The notes: generated by a model from the sequence alone, not told the origin. A stretch of 27,072 nt of DNA from UBA5794 sp965368815 (GCA_965368815.1 CBDUOH010000022.1:1-27072); one strand, 5' to 3'; shown: positions 1-7,692, numbered from the stretch's first letter. Made by a program: numbers and translations.

Positions 1-244
1 CGCCGGCGATGACCAGTGGCACCTTGATGCGTCGAACGCTGCTCGAGGTCGCCCACAGAAAAAGAGCTATGCCGGTCGCGACCCACACGACTGTCGTCAG
101 AACGGCCGCCGCATAGTCGAATACGCTCGACGGATTCCAGTATGTCGGATCCGCCAGGTCCATGAGTGCGCGCACAACGGCGAGTCCGCCTGCACAGACG
201 AACCACCAACCCGCGCCACGGTTGCTCCGCTGCCACCATCGCAT
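1..244 (-). CDS. Putative membrane protein, N-terminal part (cut by the left edge)
   Basis: The reverse strand is open from an ATG at 244 to the window edge and gives about 81 residues beginning MRWWQRSNRGAGWWF. Two hydrophobic stretches are visible: roughly residues 11-26 (GAGWWFVCAGGLAVVR) and 43-66 (a FDYAAAVLTTVVWVATGIAL-type helix), followed by a polar turn and the beginning of a third apolar segment at the edge. It therefore looks like a small multi-pass integral membrane protein. I do not recognise the family. The start is supported by a TAGACT hexamer ending six bases before the ATG, the same layout used by many genes here, which suggests a leaderless transcript. It follows the LLM oxidoreductase on the same strand after 50 bp. 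Confidence 0.6.
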   Translation of the reverse strand, partial: MRWWQRSNRGAGWWFVCAGGLAVVRALMDLADPTYWNPSSVFDYAAAVLTTVVWVATGIALFLWATSSSVRRIKVPLVIAG

Positions 245-250
245 GCGATG

Positions 251-256
251 AGTCTA
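251..256 (-). promoter_or_regulatory. -10 element (TAGACT) of the membrane protein gene
   Basis: TAGACT on the minus strand is followed by six bases (CATCGC) and then the ATG at 244. The spacing puts the transcription start at or next to the A of ATG, so the mRNA is probably leaderless. Confidence 0.5.
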
Positions 257-294
257 CGCGGCTGATGGCCGACGTGCGTCATCGGTCCTTCTGG

Positions 295-1302
295 TCAGCT
301 GCTCGGTATGTATGGCATCACTGAATCGGCGAGCTCGTCGACGATGGCGAGCTGGGGTCCGTAGTGAAGGTCTGCGAAGTGGCTTCTGGCAACCCACTCG
401 ACGGGCACGCCGACATCGTCACGCAGCGAATTGAGCGTATGGACGATCTCGTCGGCGGAACCACCAACGATGCGATTCCGAAGCTTCCCGACCATGTCGT
501 CGGTGAGCGGAGCGGTCCGTGCGATGGGGCCCGATCGTGCGGCCGAATCCTCCATGTCGGAGTACTTCCAGATCTGGTGCCACACCGATTCCAGGATCTC
601 ATCGCGTGGGCCGGGATACATGACGGCGTAATAGATCCATCTGAACGTTGCCGGGTCACGCCCGATGCGCTCCATCTCCTCGTTGGCGATGGCGACCTGC
701 TCCTTGAATCGGGTCGGCGATGCGTTCGAGAAGAACCCGTCGGCGTGGCGCGCGGCTCTGCGCACCGCCGCATCGACCGAACCGCCGACCAGGACCGGTA
801 TGCGTGTTGAGGGTGCGGGGCGGACAGCAAGTGGGGGATAGGAATACACGTCCCCTTCCCAGGTGAATGGTTCGCCCGTCCATGCCTGCGGAAGGATCTG
901 GAGGATCTCGGTCATCGCCTTGCCACGCACTGTCATGTCGGCGCCAAGGGCCTGATACTCGACCGTGGACCATCCGAGGCCGAGGCCGAGCAGCAGCCGG
1001 CCATTGGAGATCGCCTGTACGGTGGCTGCGTCCTCAGCGAGGCGCAGCGGATGATGCAAGGGCGCGAGGACGACGCCCGTTCCGATGTTGATCGTTGTCG
1101 TCGCTGCTGCCATCGCTGCCGATGTGACGAGGAGTGACGGCATGTATCCGTCGTCGACGAAGTGGTGCTCCGTCGTCCAGGCCGACGAATAGCCGCGCCG
1201 TTCGAGGTGCACCGTCAGTTCGATGAGCTCGCGGTACACGTCCTCCCATGTCCGGGAGTCGTCCGGTGCCCGCTGCCCTGAAAGCAATCCGAATCCGAGC
1301 AT
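295..1302 (-). CDS. LLM class flavin/F420-dependent oxidoreductase
   Basis: A 335-residue protein of the luciferase-like monooxygenase (bacterial luciferase TIM-barrel) family, which uses FMN or, in many actinomycetes, coenzyme F420 for hydride transfer. Family marks include the N-terminal GFGLLSGQ strand, SSAWTTEHHFVDD around residue 40, the strand after TTINIGTGVVLAPLHHPLRLAED, GRLLLGLGLGW and the phosphate-site IPVLVGGSVDAAVRRAARHADG. Length matches the family. An upstream in-frame ATG at 1317 also exists, but the ATG at 1302 has TACGCT ending six bases before it, so 1302 is preferred as a leaderless start; starting at 1317 would place the initiation site against the repeat array. The substrate cannot be read from sequence. 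It lies downstream of the ACT protein on the same strand, separated by the heptamer array, so it probably has its own promoter. Confidence 0.85.
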   Translation of the reverse strand: MLGFGLLSGQRAPDDSRTWEDVYRELIELTVHLERRGYSSAWTTEHHFVDDGYMPSLLVTSAAMAAATTTINIGTGVVLAPLHHPLRLAEDAATVQAISNGRLLLGLGLGWSTVEYQALGADMTVRGKAMTEILQILPQAWTGEPFTWEGDVYSYPPLAVRPAPSTRIPVLVGGSVDAAVRRAARHADGFFSNASPTRFKEQVAIANEEMERIGRDPATFRWIYYAVMYPGPRDEILESVWHQIWKYSDMEDSAARSGPIARTAPLTDDMVGKLRNRIVGGSADEIVHTLNSLRDDVGVPVEWVARSHFADLHYGPQLAIVDELADSVMPYIPSS

Positions 1303-1308
1303 GGGCAG

Positions 1309-1314
1309 AGCGTA
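1309..1314 (-). promoter_or_regulatory. -10 element (TACGCT) of the LLM oxidoreductase gene
   Basis: TACGCT on the minus strand, then CTGCCC, then ATG at 1302. The region where a -35 would lie is inside the heptamer repeat array, so the array abuts or forms part of this promoter. Confidence 0.5.
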
Positions 1315-1317
1315 CAT

Positions 1318-1470
<153 letters not shown>

Positions 1471-1472
<2 letters not shown>

Positions 1473-1872
1473 AGACGCTCCACGCTTGCCGCTGGACGCT
1501 CAACGCTTCGTGTCCGAGATCGGTGTCGCTGACGGTGACGGCGAGGTGGTAGCCCTCGGCGTTGGTGTGGAGGAGATACATCGATTCGATGTTCACGCCC
1601 GCCGATGCGAGGCCCTCCGCCATCGCAGCCAACCCTGACGTACCCCGAGGGACGAACGTATCGAGGACGTCGGTCTCTTCGAATTCCAAGCCCGCGGTCT
1701 TGAGGACCCGGCGGGCGCGAGCGTCGTTGTCTGCGATGAATCGCACATGGGATTCACCCATGGCTGCGATCGTGGCGAAGGCCTCGATGCCGACTTCTGC
1801 GTCCGCCAGGCGACGAGCAAGCGTTGCAAGTTGCCCGGGTCGGTTGGCGAGGCGAACAGAGAATTCGGTCAT
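1471..1872 (-). CDS. ACT domain-containing regulatory protein
   Basis: A 133-residue protein made of two consecutive ACT-like beta-alpha-beta-beta-alpha-beta units. The first begins FSVRLANRPGQLATLARRLADAEVGIEAF (residues 4-32), with the ligand-loop consensus N-R-P-G-Q-L. The second covers about residues 70-120 (RGTSGLAAMAEGLASAGVNIESMYLL). ACT domains bind small ligands, usually amino acids, and stand-alone pairs often act as sensors or regulatory subunits; the partner is not evident. The last dozen residues (ALSVQRQAWSV) are encoded by heptamers like those of the adjacent array, so the C-terminus seems to have been remodelled by the repeat. The ATG at 1872 has TAGGCT six bases upstream, suggesting a leaderless start. 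Confidence 0.8.
1474..1508. repeat. Inverted heptamers inside the 3' end of the ACT gene
   Basis: Immediately beyond the ACT stop codon the plus strand reads GACGCTC, CACGCTT, GCCGCTG, GACGCTC, AACGCTT: five heptamers related to the neighbouring array but in reverse-complement orientation. ACGCTCAACGCT (1496-1507) is a perfect 12-base complement of the GAGCGTTGAGCGTT units in the array, so the transcript of the ACT gene could fold back into a strong hairpin that ends it. Confidence 0.65.
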
Positions 1873-1878
1873 GTGACA

Positions 1879-1884
1879 AGCCTA
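1879..1884 (-). promoter_or_regulatory. -10 element (TAGGCT) of the ACT gene
   Basis: TAGGCT, then TGTCAC, then ATG at 1872 on the minus strand; it lies in the 53-bp gap after the small ORF that ends at 1926. Confidence 0.5.
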
Positions 1885-1925
1885 CGCGCCGGTGCCCGCA
1901 CCTGGGCAGAAAGAAATCGGAGCGG

Positions 1926-2183
1926 TCAGGGGTGTCTGCGAAGGAGCCTGTCGAGCAACGATCGCTTCCGCCTGAGGCGGTTGGGTTGACGGCCGTGTGT
2001 AGGGAGCGGCACCGTCGATCCCACCGATCGTGCCCCGCGGGAAACCAACGCGTCCGACAGGGTCCACAAGCCCGGATCCCGGGGAACCGGTTGCTCCGTG
2101 GGCACGTTCGCCGGACGCAGGTCGATGTAGATCTCGTAGGTATCGGGTGTCACGATTGGGTGTATCGCATGAATCGTCGTCAC
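1926..2183 (-). CDS. Unrecognised 85-residue protein divergent from dnaE2, possibly SOS-regulated
   Basis: A GTG start at 2183 follows a strong Shine-Dalgarno, GGAGGG, four bases upstream. The reading frame gives 85 residues starting MTTIHAIHPIVTPDTYEIYI, with a Pro-rich middle (PANVPTEQPVPRDPG), a WTLSDALVSRG segment and a very basic tail (NRLRRKRSLLDRLLRRHP). Most third codon positions are G or C, as in the neighbouring genes. I do not recognise a family and see no signal peptide or membrane segment; the basic C-terminus could contact nucleic acid or membrane. A TATACT -10 lies at 2238-2243 and the perfect SOS box at 2256-2271 covers the place of its -35, so LexA binding should silence both this gene and dnaE2. 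It could still be a chance ORF in a GC-rich leader; the SD and codon bias argue against that. Confidence 0.5.
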   Translation of the reverse strand: MTTIHAIHPIVTPDTYEIYIDLRPANVPTEQPVPRDPGLWTLSDALVSRGARSVGSTVPLPTHGRQPNRLRRKRSLLDRLLRRHP

Positions 2184-2237
2184 GTGCCCTCCGATGCGGG
2201 ACGGTACACGGGACCCCTCAAATATTGGTGTTTTGTC

Positions 2238-2243
2238 AGTATA
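2238..2243 (-). promoter_or_regulatory. -10 element (TATACT) of the leftward 85-aa ORF
   Basis: TATACT on the minus strand is a near-consensus -10. A 17-bp spacer puts its -35 at about 2261-2266, in the centre of the SOS box. The expected transcript start near 2231 leaves a leader of about 48 bases that ends in the GGAGGG Shine-Dalgarno. Confidence 0.45.
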
Positions 2244-2255
2244 TTCGCTGCCCAA

Positions 2256-2271
2256 TCGAACATATGTTCGA
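2256..2271. promoter_or_regulatory. LexA operator (SOS box), perfect palindrome
   Basis: TCGAACATATGTTCGA is a perfect 16-base palindrome and matches the Gram-positive/mycobacterial LexA consensus CGAAC-N4-GTTCG, with TCGA flanks as in mycobacterial boxes. It sits directly upstream of dnaE2, a gene known to be SOS-induced in Mycobacterium. It lies between the -35 and -10 regions of the rightward promoter and over the -35 of the leftward promoter, so one repressor dimer could control both directions. Confidence 0.88.
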
Positions 2272-2272
2272 C

Positions 2273-2278
2273 TACGAT
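2273..2278 (+). promoter_or_regulatory. -10 element (TACGAT) of dnaE2
   Basis: TACGAT follows the SOS box after one base and ends seven bases before the ATG at 2286, matching the leaderless layout of other genes here. If instead the ATG at 2277 is used, TATGTT (2263-2268), inside the SOS box, could serve as the -10. Confidence 0.45.
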
Positions 2279-2285
2279 GGCGGGT

Positions 2286-5200
2286 ATGGGTCGCTACGCC
2301 GAACTGCACTGCCACACGAATTATTCGTTCCTCGATGGCGCATCATGGGCGGGAGAACTCGTCGAACGGGCAGCAGAACTCGGATACTCGGCACTCGGCA
2401 TCACCGATCACGATGGGTTCCGTGGCGTGGTCCAGGTGCACGCCCACGCTTCGGCGATCGGGCTTCCTGTTGTGTACGGGACGGAAGTCGGCATGCCGAT
2501 GGAGCAGACGGACCGAACGGAGGAGGACATCGCCGACATCGTCGCACCATCGTCGGTCGAGGTGCCACGAACCGGTGAGGGCGACCTCACCCGTCGGGGT
2601 CGGATTCGTCGCATGCACGGAACCAAGCCGACCAGCGCGCCTGACACGGATCACGTCGTACTGCTCGCTCCTGACCCGACCGGGTACGCCGCCATCAGCA
2701 AATTCGTGACCAGAGGGCAGTTCCGCGGCAAGAAGGACGCACCCATCTACGCCTATGGCGATCTGGCGGAGGCGGCGCGTACAGGGTCGCTTGTGGCCCT
2801 TTCGGGTTGCTGGCAAGGAGCGGTCCCGAGGGCTGCGGCACGGGGTGATCTCCACGGTGCACTGGTTGCGGCTCGCACGCTCAAGGAGCTCTTCCCCGGT
2901 CGGTTCTACATCGAGCTGACCCATCACGGTCTTCCCACGGACGATCAGCGCAACGACCTTCTCGCCGACGTGGCGATGCGGCTGAACCTTCCCACCGTTG
3001 CGACCAACAACGTCCACTATGCATACCGCCACGATGCAGATCTCGCCGAGGTGCTCGCAGCCATCGGCGGACGAAGGTCCCTCGAGATCGCAGACGGGTT
3101 TCGACCAGCCACTGATCTCAGGCACCTCAGGACACCTGACGAGATGGAGGCACGTTTTGCCCGCTACCCGGGTGCGGTGGCACGCGCAGCCGACCTCGGT
3201 GAGGCACTGGCATTCGACCTCGATCTGCTCTCACCCGAACTGCCCGATTTCTCGATGCCCGGATCGTTCACCACCGAGGACGAATACCTTGCGTCGCTGG
3301 TCTACGACGGTGCCCGTGAGGTCTATCCAGGTGCCGAGGACGGAATAGACCCACGGGCACGCCGTCGCCTCGAACACGAGCTGGGTGTCATCAGGGATCT
3401 CGGTTTCGCCGGGTATTTCCTCGTGGCGTGGGACATCGTCCAGTTTGCGCGGTCGCGAGACATCTACTGCCAGATCCGTGGCTCCGGTGCCGACTCTGCG
3501 GTATGCCGTTGCCTCAAGGTGACTCGTGTCGACCCCATCCGGCTCGGGCTCCCGTTCGAGCGCTTCCTCTCGCATGAGCGTGGACGACCACCCGACATCG
3601 ACATCGACTTCGAAGCCGAACGACGCGAAGAGGTGATCCAGTACTGCTACCGGCGGTACGGCAGGGAACGCGCTGCGATGGTCGCCAACGTGATCACTTA
3701 CCGTGCCAAGTCGGTGCTCCAGGATGTCGGTAAGTCGTTCGGGTTGACACAGGCCCAGGTGAACGCCCTGACGAAGTATCTCGACACCAGGAGTCCGAAG
3801 GGTCTCAGGGAAGCGGTCGACCTCCCTGCCGGGCTCACCAGTGAGCACATCTACGACGTCTGCCACCGGCTCGACGGGTTTCCGCGACACCTCGGCATCC
3901 ATTCGGGTGGCATCGTCATCGCCCGTCGACCGCTGTGGGAAACGACACCACTCGAGTGGGGGAGGATGGCTGACCGTTCCGTGCTCCAATGGGACAAGAA
4001 CGACACGGCTGCGATGGGTCTTGTGAAATTCGACCTTCTCGCCCTCGGCGCCCTCAACGCGCTCCATCTGTCGGTTGACATGATCAGGGATGCACACGGC
4101 ATCGACATCGATCTCGCGCTCATCCCGCAGGAACCGGTTGTGTACGAAATGCTCACCAGGGCCGACACGGTCGGTGTGTTCCAGGTGGAGTCACGGGCAC
4201 AGATGGCGACGCTTCCCAAGATGAAACCACGCACCTTCTATGACCTCGCCGTGGAGGTGGCACTCATCCGGCCCGGTCCGATCCAGGGACAATCCGTCCA
4301 CCCATACCTCCGGCGCCGCAACGGGGAGGAACCGGTCAGCTACATGCACCCTGCCGCTGAGCCCATTCTCGGCAAGACCCTCGGTGTCCCGATATTCCAG
4401 GAGCAGCTCATGGAGCTGGCACGGGTCTGCGCAGGGTTCAGCCCCGGCCAGTCCGACAGACTCCGTCAGGCGATGACCCACAAACGTTCAGACGAGGAAA
4501 TGTCCAAGCTACGCGACGAGGTGTACGAGGGGATGGCATCGAAGGGCATCACAGGCCAACCCGCCGATGAATTGTGGGAGAAACTGCAGGGTTTCGCTTC
4601 GTTCGGGTTCCCGGAGTCGCATTCCGTGTCCTTCGCGTACATCGTGTATGCGGCGTCGTGGCTCAAGTACCACTGGCCCGCCGAGTTCTTTGCCGGTCTG
4701 CTCAACGCCCAGCCGATGGGTTTCTACTCGCCGAACTCCCTTGTTGCAGATGCGCTCCACCACGGCGTGATCGTGTTGCCACCCGATGTGAACATCTCGA
4801 TCCATGACTGCACGATCGAACCGGTGGATGTCGATGTGGACACCACGATCGACTACCTCGGAGGGACGTGGCGCCAGGGCATGGGAGCTGTCGACGATCC
4901 GATTCGGTCACCCGTGGCGCTCAGGCTCGGGCTGCGGTATGTGCGTGACCTTGGCGAAACGGACATCACCCGCATCGAGGCGGCGAGATTCGCCGGAGGG
5001 GAATTCCTGTCCCCGGAGGACTTCGCCCAACGGACCGGTTTGTCCGTGTCGAGTCATGAGGCCCTGAGCGCCGCAGGGGCGTTCGCTACACTCGGCCTCG
5101 ACAAGCGCGAGGGAATGTGGATGGCCGGCGGCCTCGCAGAACTGGCCCCCGGGCGCCTTGCCCTCGGAACCGGGGCGCCGGTACCGCAGCTCCCGGAGAT

Positions 5201-5609
5201 GGACGCCCTCGAAACCATCGAGGCGGACCTGTGGTCAACGGGGATCTCCTTGACCCACCCGGTCTCCCTGCTGAGGGAGCAACTTGCAGCCGACGATGTG
5301 TTGCCGATCTCGGAAGCCTTGTCGTTGCGGGTCAATCGATCGCTGATCTCGGTCGCAGGGATCGTCACCCACAGGCAACGACCCGAGACGGCCCACGGGG
5401 TCCGGTTCTTCAACCTCGAGGACGAGACCGGGATCATGAATGTGATCCTGCTACCCGCGGTGTGGGAGGAGAATTACGAGGTGGCACGAAAGGCGGTCGG
5501 TGTGGTCATCCGTGGGACTCTGGAGTTCAACGACGGGGTGACGAACCTGGTGGCCAGAAAGCTGCAACCGTGGCCGACACCAAGAATCCCATCGCGCGAT
5601 TTTCGTTAG
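2286..5609 (+). CDS. dnaE2: Error-prone DNA polymerase III alpha-type subunit DnaE2
   Basis: A C-family polymerase of 1107 residues, the size of DnaE2 rather than of replicative DnaE1. It starts with a PHP domain (AELHCHTNYSFLDGAS, residues 4-19). The palm follows: CQIRGSGADSAVC near 394-406 and the catalytic PDIDIDFE near 436-443 with its two metal-binding aspartates. The finger and beta-binding regions come next, then a helix-hairpin-helix region and a C-terminal OB fold (about 1010-1095). The end SRDFR is typical of DnaE2. In mycobacteria DnaE2 performs SOS mutagenesis with ImuA' and ImuB; neither partner is in this window. The PHP domain has an insertion of about 45 residues after YGTEVGM. 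ATG 2286 (or 2277, three codons earlier) is chosen from the promoter and the start of homology. A perfect SOS box lies immediately upstream. The tightly linked leftward ORF may be co-regulated. Confidence 0.95.
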   Translation: MGRYAELHCHTNYSFLDGASWAGELVERAAELGYSALGITDHDGFRGVVQVHAHASAIGLPVVYGTEVGMPMEQTDRTEEDIADIVAPSSVEVPRTGEGDLTRRGRIRRMHGTKPTSAPDTDHVVLLAPDPTGYAAISKFVTRGQFRGKKDAPIYAYGDLAEAARTGSLVALSGCWQGAVPRAAARGDLHGALVAARTLKELFPGRFYIELTHHGLPTDDQRNDLLADVAMRLNLPTVATNNVHYAYRHDADLAEVLAAIGGRRSLEIADGFRPATDLRHLRTPDEMEARFARYPGAVARAADLGEALAFDLDLLSPELPDFSMPGSFTTEDEYLASLVYDGAREVYPGAEDGIDPRARRRLEHELGVIRDLGFAGYFLVAWDIVQFARSRDIYCQIRGSGADSAVCRCLKVTRVDPIRLGLPFERFLSHERGRPPDIDIDFEAERREEVIQYCYRRYGRERAAMVANVITYRAKSVLQDVGKSFGLTQAQVNALTKYLDTRSPKGLREAVDLPAGLTSEHIYDVCHRLDGFPRHLGIHSGGIVIARRPLWETTPLEWGRMADRSVLQWDKNDTAAMGLVKFDLLALGALNALHLSVDMIRDAHGIDIDLALIPQEPVVYEMLTRADTVGVFQVESRAQMATLPKMKPRTFYDLAVEVALIRPGPIQGQSVHPYLRRRNGEEPVSYMHPAAEPILGKTLGVPIFQEQLMELARVCAGFSPGQSDRLRQAMTHKRSDEEMSKLRDEVYEGMASKGITGQPADELWEKLQGFASFGFPESHSVSFAYIVYAASWLKYHWPAEFFAGLLNAQPMGFYSPNSLVADALHHGVIVLPPDVNISIHDCTIEPVDVDVDTTIDYLGGTWRQGMGAVDDPIRSPVALRLGLRYVRDLGETDITRIEAARFAGGEFLSPEDFAQRTGLSVSSHEALSAAGAFATLGLDKREGMWMAGGLAELAPGRLALGTGAPVPQLPEMDALETIEADLWSTGISLTHPVSLLREQLAADDVLPISEALSLRVNRSLISVAGIVTHRQRPETAHGVRFFNLEDETGIMNVILLPAVWEENYEVARKAVGVVIRGTLEFNDGVTNLVARKLQPWPTPRIPSRDFR

Positions 5610-5645
5610 GCTCCCACATTGCCGGGTTCGTGCCTGACGCTCGGG

Positions 5646-5659
5646 GCGCGAAAAAGCGC
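5646..5659 (+). terminator. Weak hairpin downstream of dnaE2
   Basis: GCGC-GAAAAA-GCGC forms a 4-bp stem, extendable by G-T pairs, about 36 bases past the dnaE2 stop, followed by TTCATGTTT. It is short, so its role as a terminator is uncertain. Confidence 0.25.
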
Positions 5660-5692
5660 TTCATGTTTCCGCCTCGAATTCCGAAGTATGTG

Positions 5693-5708
5693 GTGGACAT
5701 ACGTTCGA
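5693..5708. promoter_or_regulatory. Degenerate LexA-like box upstream of the tail-anchored protein gene
   Basis: GTGGACATACGTTCGA aligns with the dnaE2 SOS box at 12 of 16 positions, and over the inner 12 bases (ACATACGTTCGA against ACATATGTTCGA) at 11. The right half-site GTTCGA is perfect while the left is GGAC instead of GAAC. The box overlaps a possible -10, TACGTT (5700-5705), and a wider imperfect inverted repeat (CGAAGTATGT at 5682-5691 against ACATACGTTCG at 5697-5707). It ends 16 bases before the ATG. Confidence 0.45.
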
Positions 5709-5724
5709 TTTTTGGAGATTGCAC

Positions 5725-6192
5725 ATGACACACGCATTTGCGGGGATGCTTCTGCTCCCGGGCGAAGAGGGCGATGGCCTTGCGGCCGTCCTGCAGGCAG
5801 AACCTGATGACGTGAAGCTGACGGCGGGATCGGAGGAGCTTGGGTCGTGGACCACGTCCGAGTGCCAGGTGACCCCCGTCGGCAAAGGCGCGTTCAGCGT
5901 CACGCTGGGAGGCGAGAAGGTGCTCTTCACCCCCGACTCTCCTGCGCAGTTCGCCGAGGTCATGGCCGTGCCTCTCCAGCCCGAACCGGTGGAGACGAAG
6001 AAGCAGATCTCGGTTGCGTCGAAGGAAGAGAAGGCCAGGGCCAAGCATCTCGAAGCCGTTCAGAAGGCCAAGAAGGCAGCTGTCAACGCCAAGCCTGAGA
6101 AGGAACTGCTCGGAAAAGGGTTGACCTTCCTGATCGTCACGGTGTCAACCGGACTCATGGCATCGCTTCTGGTGCTGTCCTTCTCGCTCTAG
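5725..6192 (+). CDS. Hypothetical tail-anchored protein, lysine-rich
   Basis: A 155-residue protein of no recognised family. The N-terminal half (MTHAFAGMLLLPGEEGDG onward) looks like a compact beta-rich domain ending near FTPDSPAQFAEVMAVPLQ. It is followed by a charged Lys/Ala-rich helical stretch (about residues 92-128, KKQISVASKEEKARAK, KAKKAAVNAKPEKE) and a single C-terminal membrane helix (about 131-155, GLTFLIVTVSTGLMASLLVL). There is no N-terminal signal peptide, so it should be anchored by its tail with the rest in the cytoplasm. The ATG at 5725 is chosen over a TTG at 5719 because GGAG (5714-5717) is seven bases upstream of the ATG. It lies 115 bp after dnaE2 on the same strand with a LexA-like box between, which hints at a role in the damage response. 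It converges with msrB. Confidence 0.75.
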   Translation: MTHAFAGMLLLPGEEGDGLAAVLQAEPDDVKLTAGSEELGSWTTSECQVTPVGKGAFSVTLGGEKVLFTPDSPAQFAEVMAVPLQPEPVETKKQISVASKEEKARAKHLEAVQKAKKAAVNAKPEKELLGKGLTFLIVTVSTGLMASLLVLSFSL

Positions 6193-6214
6193 CGTCACGC
6201 ACGACCCGTTGGTG

Positions 6215-6604
6215 TCAGCCCTCGGAGGGCTCGAACCGCAATGCTGCCGAGTTGATGCAGTACCGCAACCCGGTCGGTCCCGGGCCATCAGGGAACACAT
6301 GACCGAGGTGCGCGCCGCACTCCGAACAGACCGACTCTGTCCGAACCATCCCATGGGAACTGTCCGAGTTCGCCCCGACTGCCTCATCCTGTGCCGGTGC
6401 CGTGAAGCTCGGCCATCCCGATCCGGAGTCGTACTTGGTGTCCGACAGGAACAACTCCGCATCGCACACCACGCAGCGGTAGACGCCTGAGTCCTTGTTG
6501 TTGAGCAGTTCACCGGTGAAGGGTGGTTCCGTGGCCGCTTCCTGTGTCACGGCGAACTGCCTGGGCGTGAGACGGTTGCGTAGATCGGTCTTGTCGTACT
6601 TCAT
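6215..6604 (-). CDS. msrB: Peptide-methionine (R)-S-oxide reductase MsrB
   Basis: A 129-residue MsrB, which reduces the R-epimer of methionine sulfoxide in proteins using thioredoxin. It has both zinc-binding CxxC pairs (CVVC at 44-47 and CSEC at 93-96), the GWPSF motif at 63-67, GHVFPDGP, and the catalytic cysteine in RYCINSAALRF (Cys116). The full family length is present and no signal peptide is seen, so it should act in the cytoplasm. GGAGA lies about seven bases upstream of the ATG. It starts 29 bp after the threonine aldolase gene on the same strand, so the two are probably co-transcribed, although they share no obvious pathway. Confidence 0.95.
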   Translation of the reverse strand: MKYDKTDLRNRLTPRQFAVTQEAATEPPFTGELLNNKDSGVYRCVVCDAELFLSDTKYDSGSGWPSFTAPAQDEAVGANSDSSHGMVRTESVCSECGAHLGHVFPDGPGPTGLRYCINSAALRFEPSEG

Positions 6605-6633
6605 GGCGTATCTCCGGTTGTGATGTGTACAGG

Positions 6634-7692
6634 TTATCCGCGCTCACCGGATCGTGAGACGGAGGTGCGGACCGCCGCCGCCACCGTGGCGACGAGTTCA
6701 TCGATCGGCGCGCCAGCCGAAGCGAGGCTGAATACGGCCCGTATCTCGCCAGGCCCGTTGACGAGCGTGGCGACGCCGTTGTCCGCGCAGATGTCCACCA
6801 CCAGTTCGGGATTCGCGACCCTGTAGTTGACAATGTTCGTTTGCACCGAATCAAGGTCGATGTCGACGCCGTCGACGTCGGCAAGCCCCTCTGCGAATCG
6901 CCTCGCATCGGCGTGATCGTCCGCCAGCCGTTCCATGTTGTTCCTGACGCCATAGAGCGCTCCGGCGGCCAACATGCCGGCCTGTCGGAATCCGCCTCCG
7001 AAGAGATGTTTGAACCGTCTCGCCTTGCTGATCAATTCGGCATCGCCGACAAGCGCCGAACCGATCGGAGCACCGAGGCCCTTCGAGAAGCACACGCTGA
7101 CCGTCTCGAACCAGGCAGCGTATGCGTCCAATGGCACACCGGTTGCCACCGAGGCATTCCACAGCCGAGCGCCATCGAGGTGGCGCGCGAGGCCGAGGTC
7201 CTTTGCCCGAGCCGAGACCGCCTGTAGTCGGTCGATCGGCCAGATCGTGCCCCCGGCCGTGTTGTGGGTGTTCTCAAGGCATACGAGCGTCACCGGATCG
7301 AAGAGATGGGCCGGGAGAGCGGGATGTGGCGTCGGAATCAGGGCCTGGAGTTGATCTGCGGTGAACGTTCCGTGCTCGCCCGGGATCCTCAGCAGCGTGA
7401 CGCCGGAATGCATGGCGGGGCCACCGAGCTCGTGTGTCCCCACGTGGCCACCTTGCTCGATGATGACCGAGTCGCCGGGATCGGTTTGCACGCGGATGGC
7501 GATCTGGTTGCTCATCGTTCCCGTGGGAACGAACATCGCGTCCTGTTTGCCGAGCATGTCGGCAACTGTGGCTTCGAGTTCGTTGACGGTTGGATCGTCG
7601 TGGTATACGTCGTCACCCACGACCGCGTTGGCGATGGCCGAACGCATCTCGTCGGTCGGCTGGGTGACCGTGTCAGACCGCAGGTCAATCAT
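6634..7692 (-). CDS. ltaE: Low-specificity L-threonine aldolase
   Basis: A 352-residue fold-type I PLP enzyme of the threonine aldolase/beta-eliminating lyase family, which cleaves L-threonine or allo-threonine to glycine and acetaldehyde. Characteristic motifs are the N-terminal MIDLRSDTVTQPT, VGDDVYHDDPTVNELE, FVPTGTMSNQIA, the PLP aspartate region HLDGARLWNA (171-180) and the Schiff-base lysine in CFSKGLGAPIGS (Lys204). An ATG at 7707 would add five residues, but GAGG lies six bases before the ATG at 7692 and the family begins at MIDLRSDT, so 7692 is used. The same strand carries sixA upstream and msrB just downstream. Confidence 0.93.
   Translation of the reverse strand: MIDLRSDTVTQPTDEMRSAIANAVVGDDVYHDDPTVNELEATVADMLGKQDAMFVPTGTMSNQIAIRVQTDPGDSVIIEQGGHVGTHELGGPAMHSGVTLLRIPGEHGTFTADQLQALIPTPHPALPAHLFDPVTLVCLENTHNTAGGTIWPIDRLQAVSARAKDLGLARHLDGARLWNASVATGVPLDAYAAWFETVSVCFSKGLGAPIGSALVGDAELISKARRFKHLFGGGFRQAGMLAAGALYGVRNNMERLADDHADARRFAEGLADVDGVDIDLDSVQTNIVNYRVANPELVVDICADNGVATLVNGPGEIRAVFSLASAGAPIDELVATVAAAVRTSVSRSGERG

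Noticed and set aside
1824..2285. Upstream extension of the dnaE2 frame by over 150 codons
   Set aside because: The added sequence has no polymerase homology, crosses the SOS box and promoter, and overlaps the ACT gene start; the PHP domain begins right after 2286.
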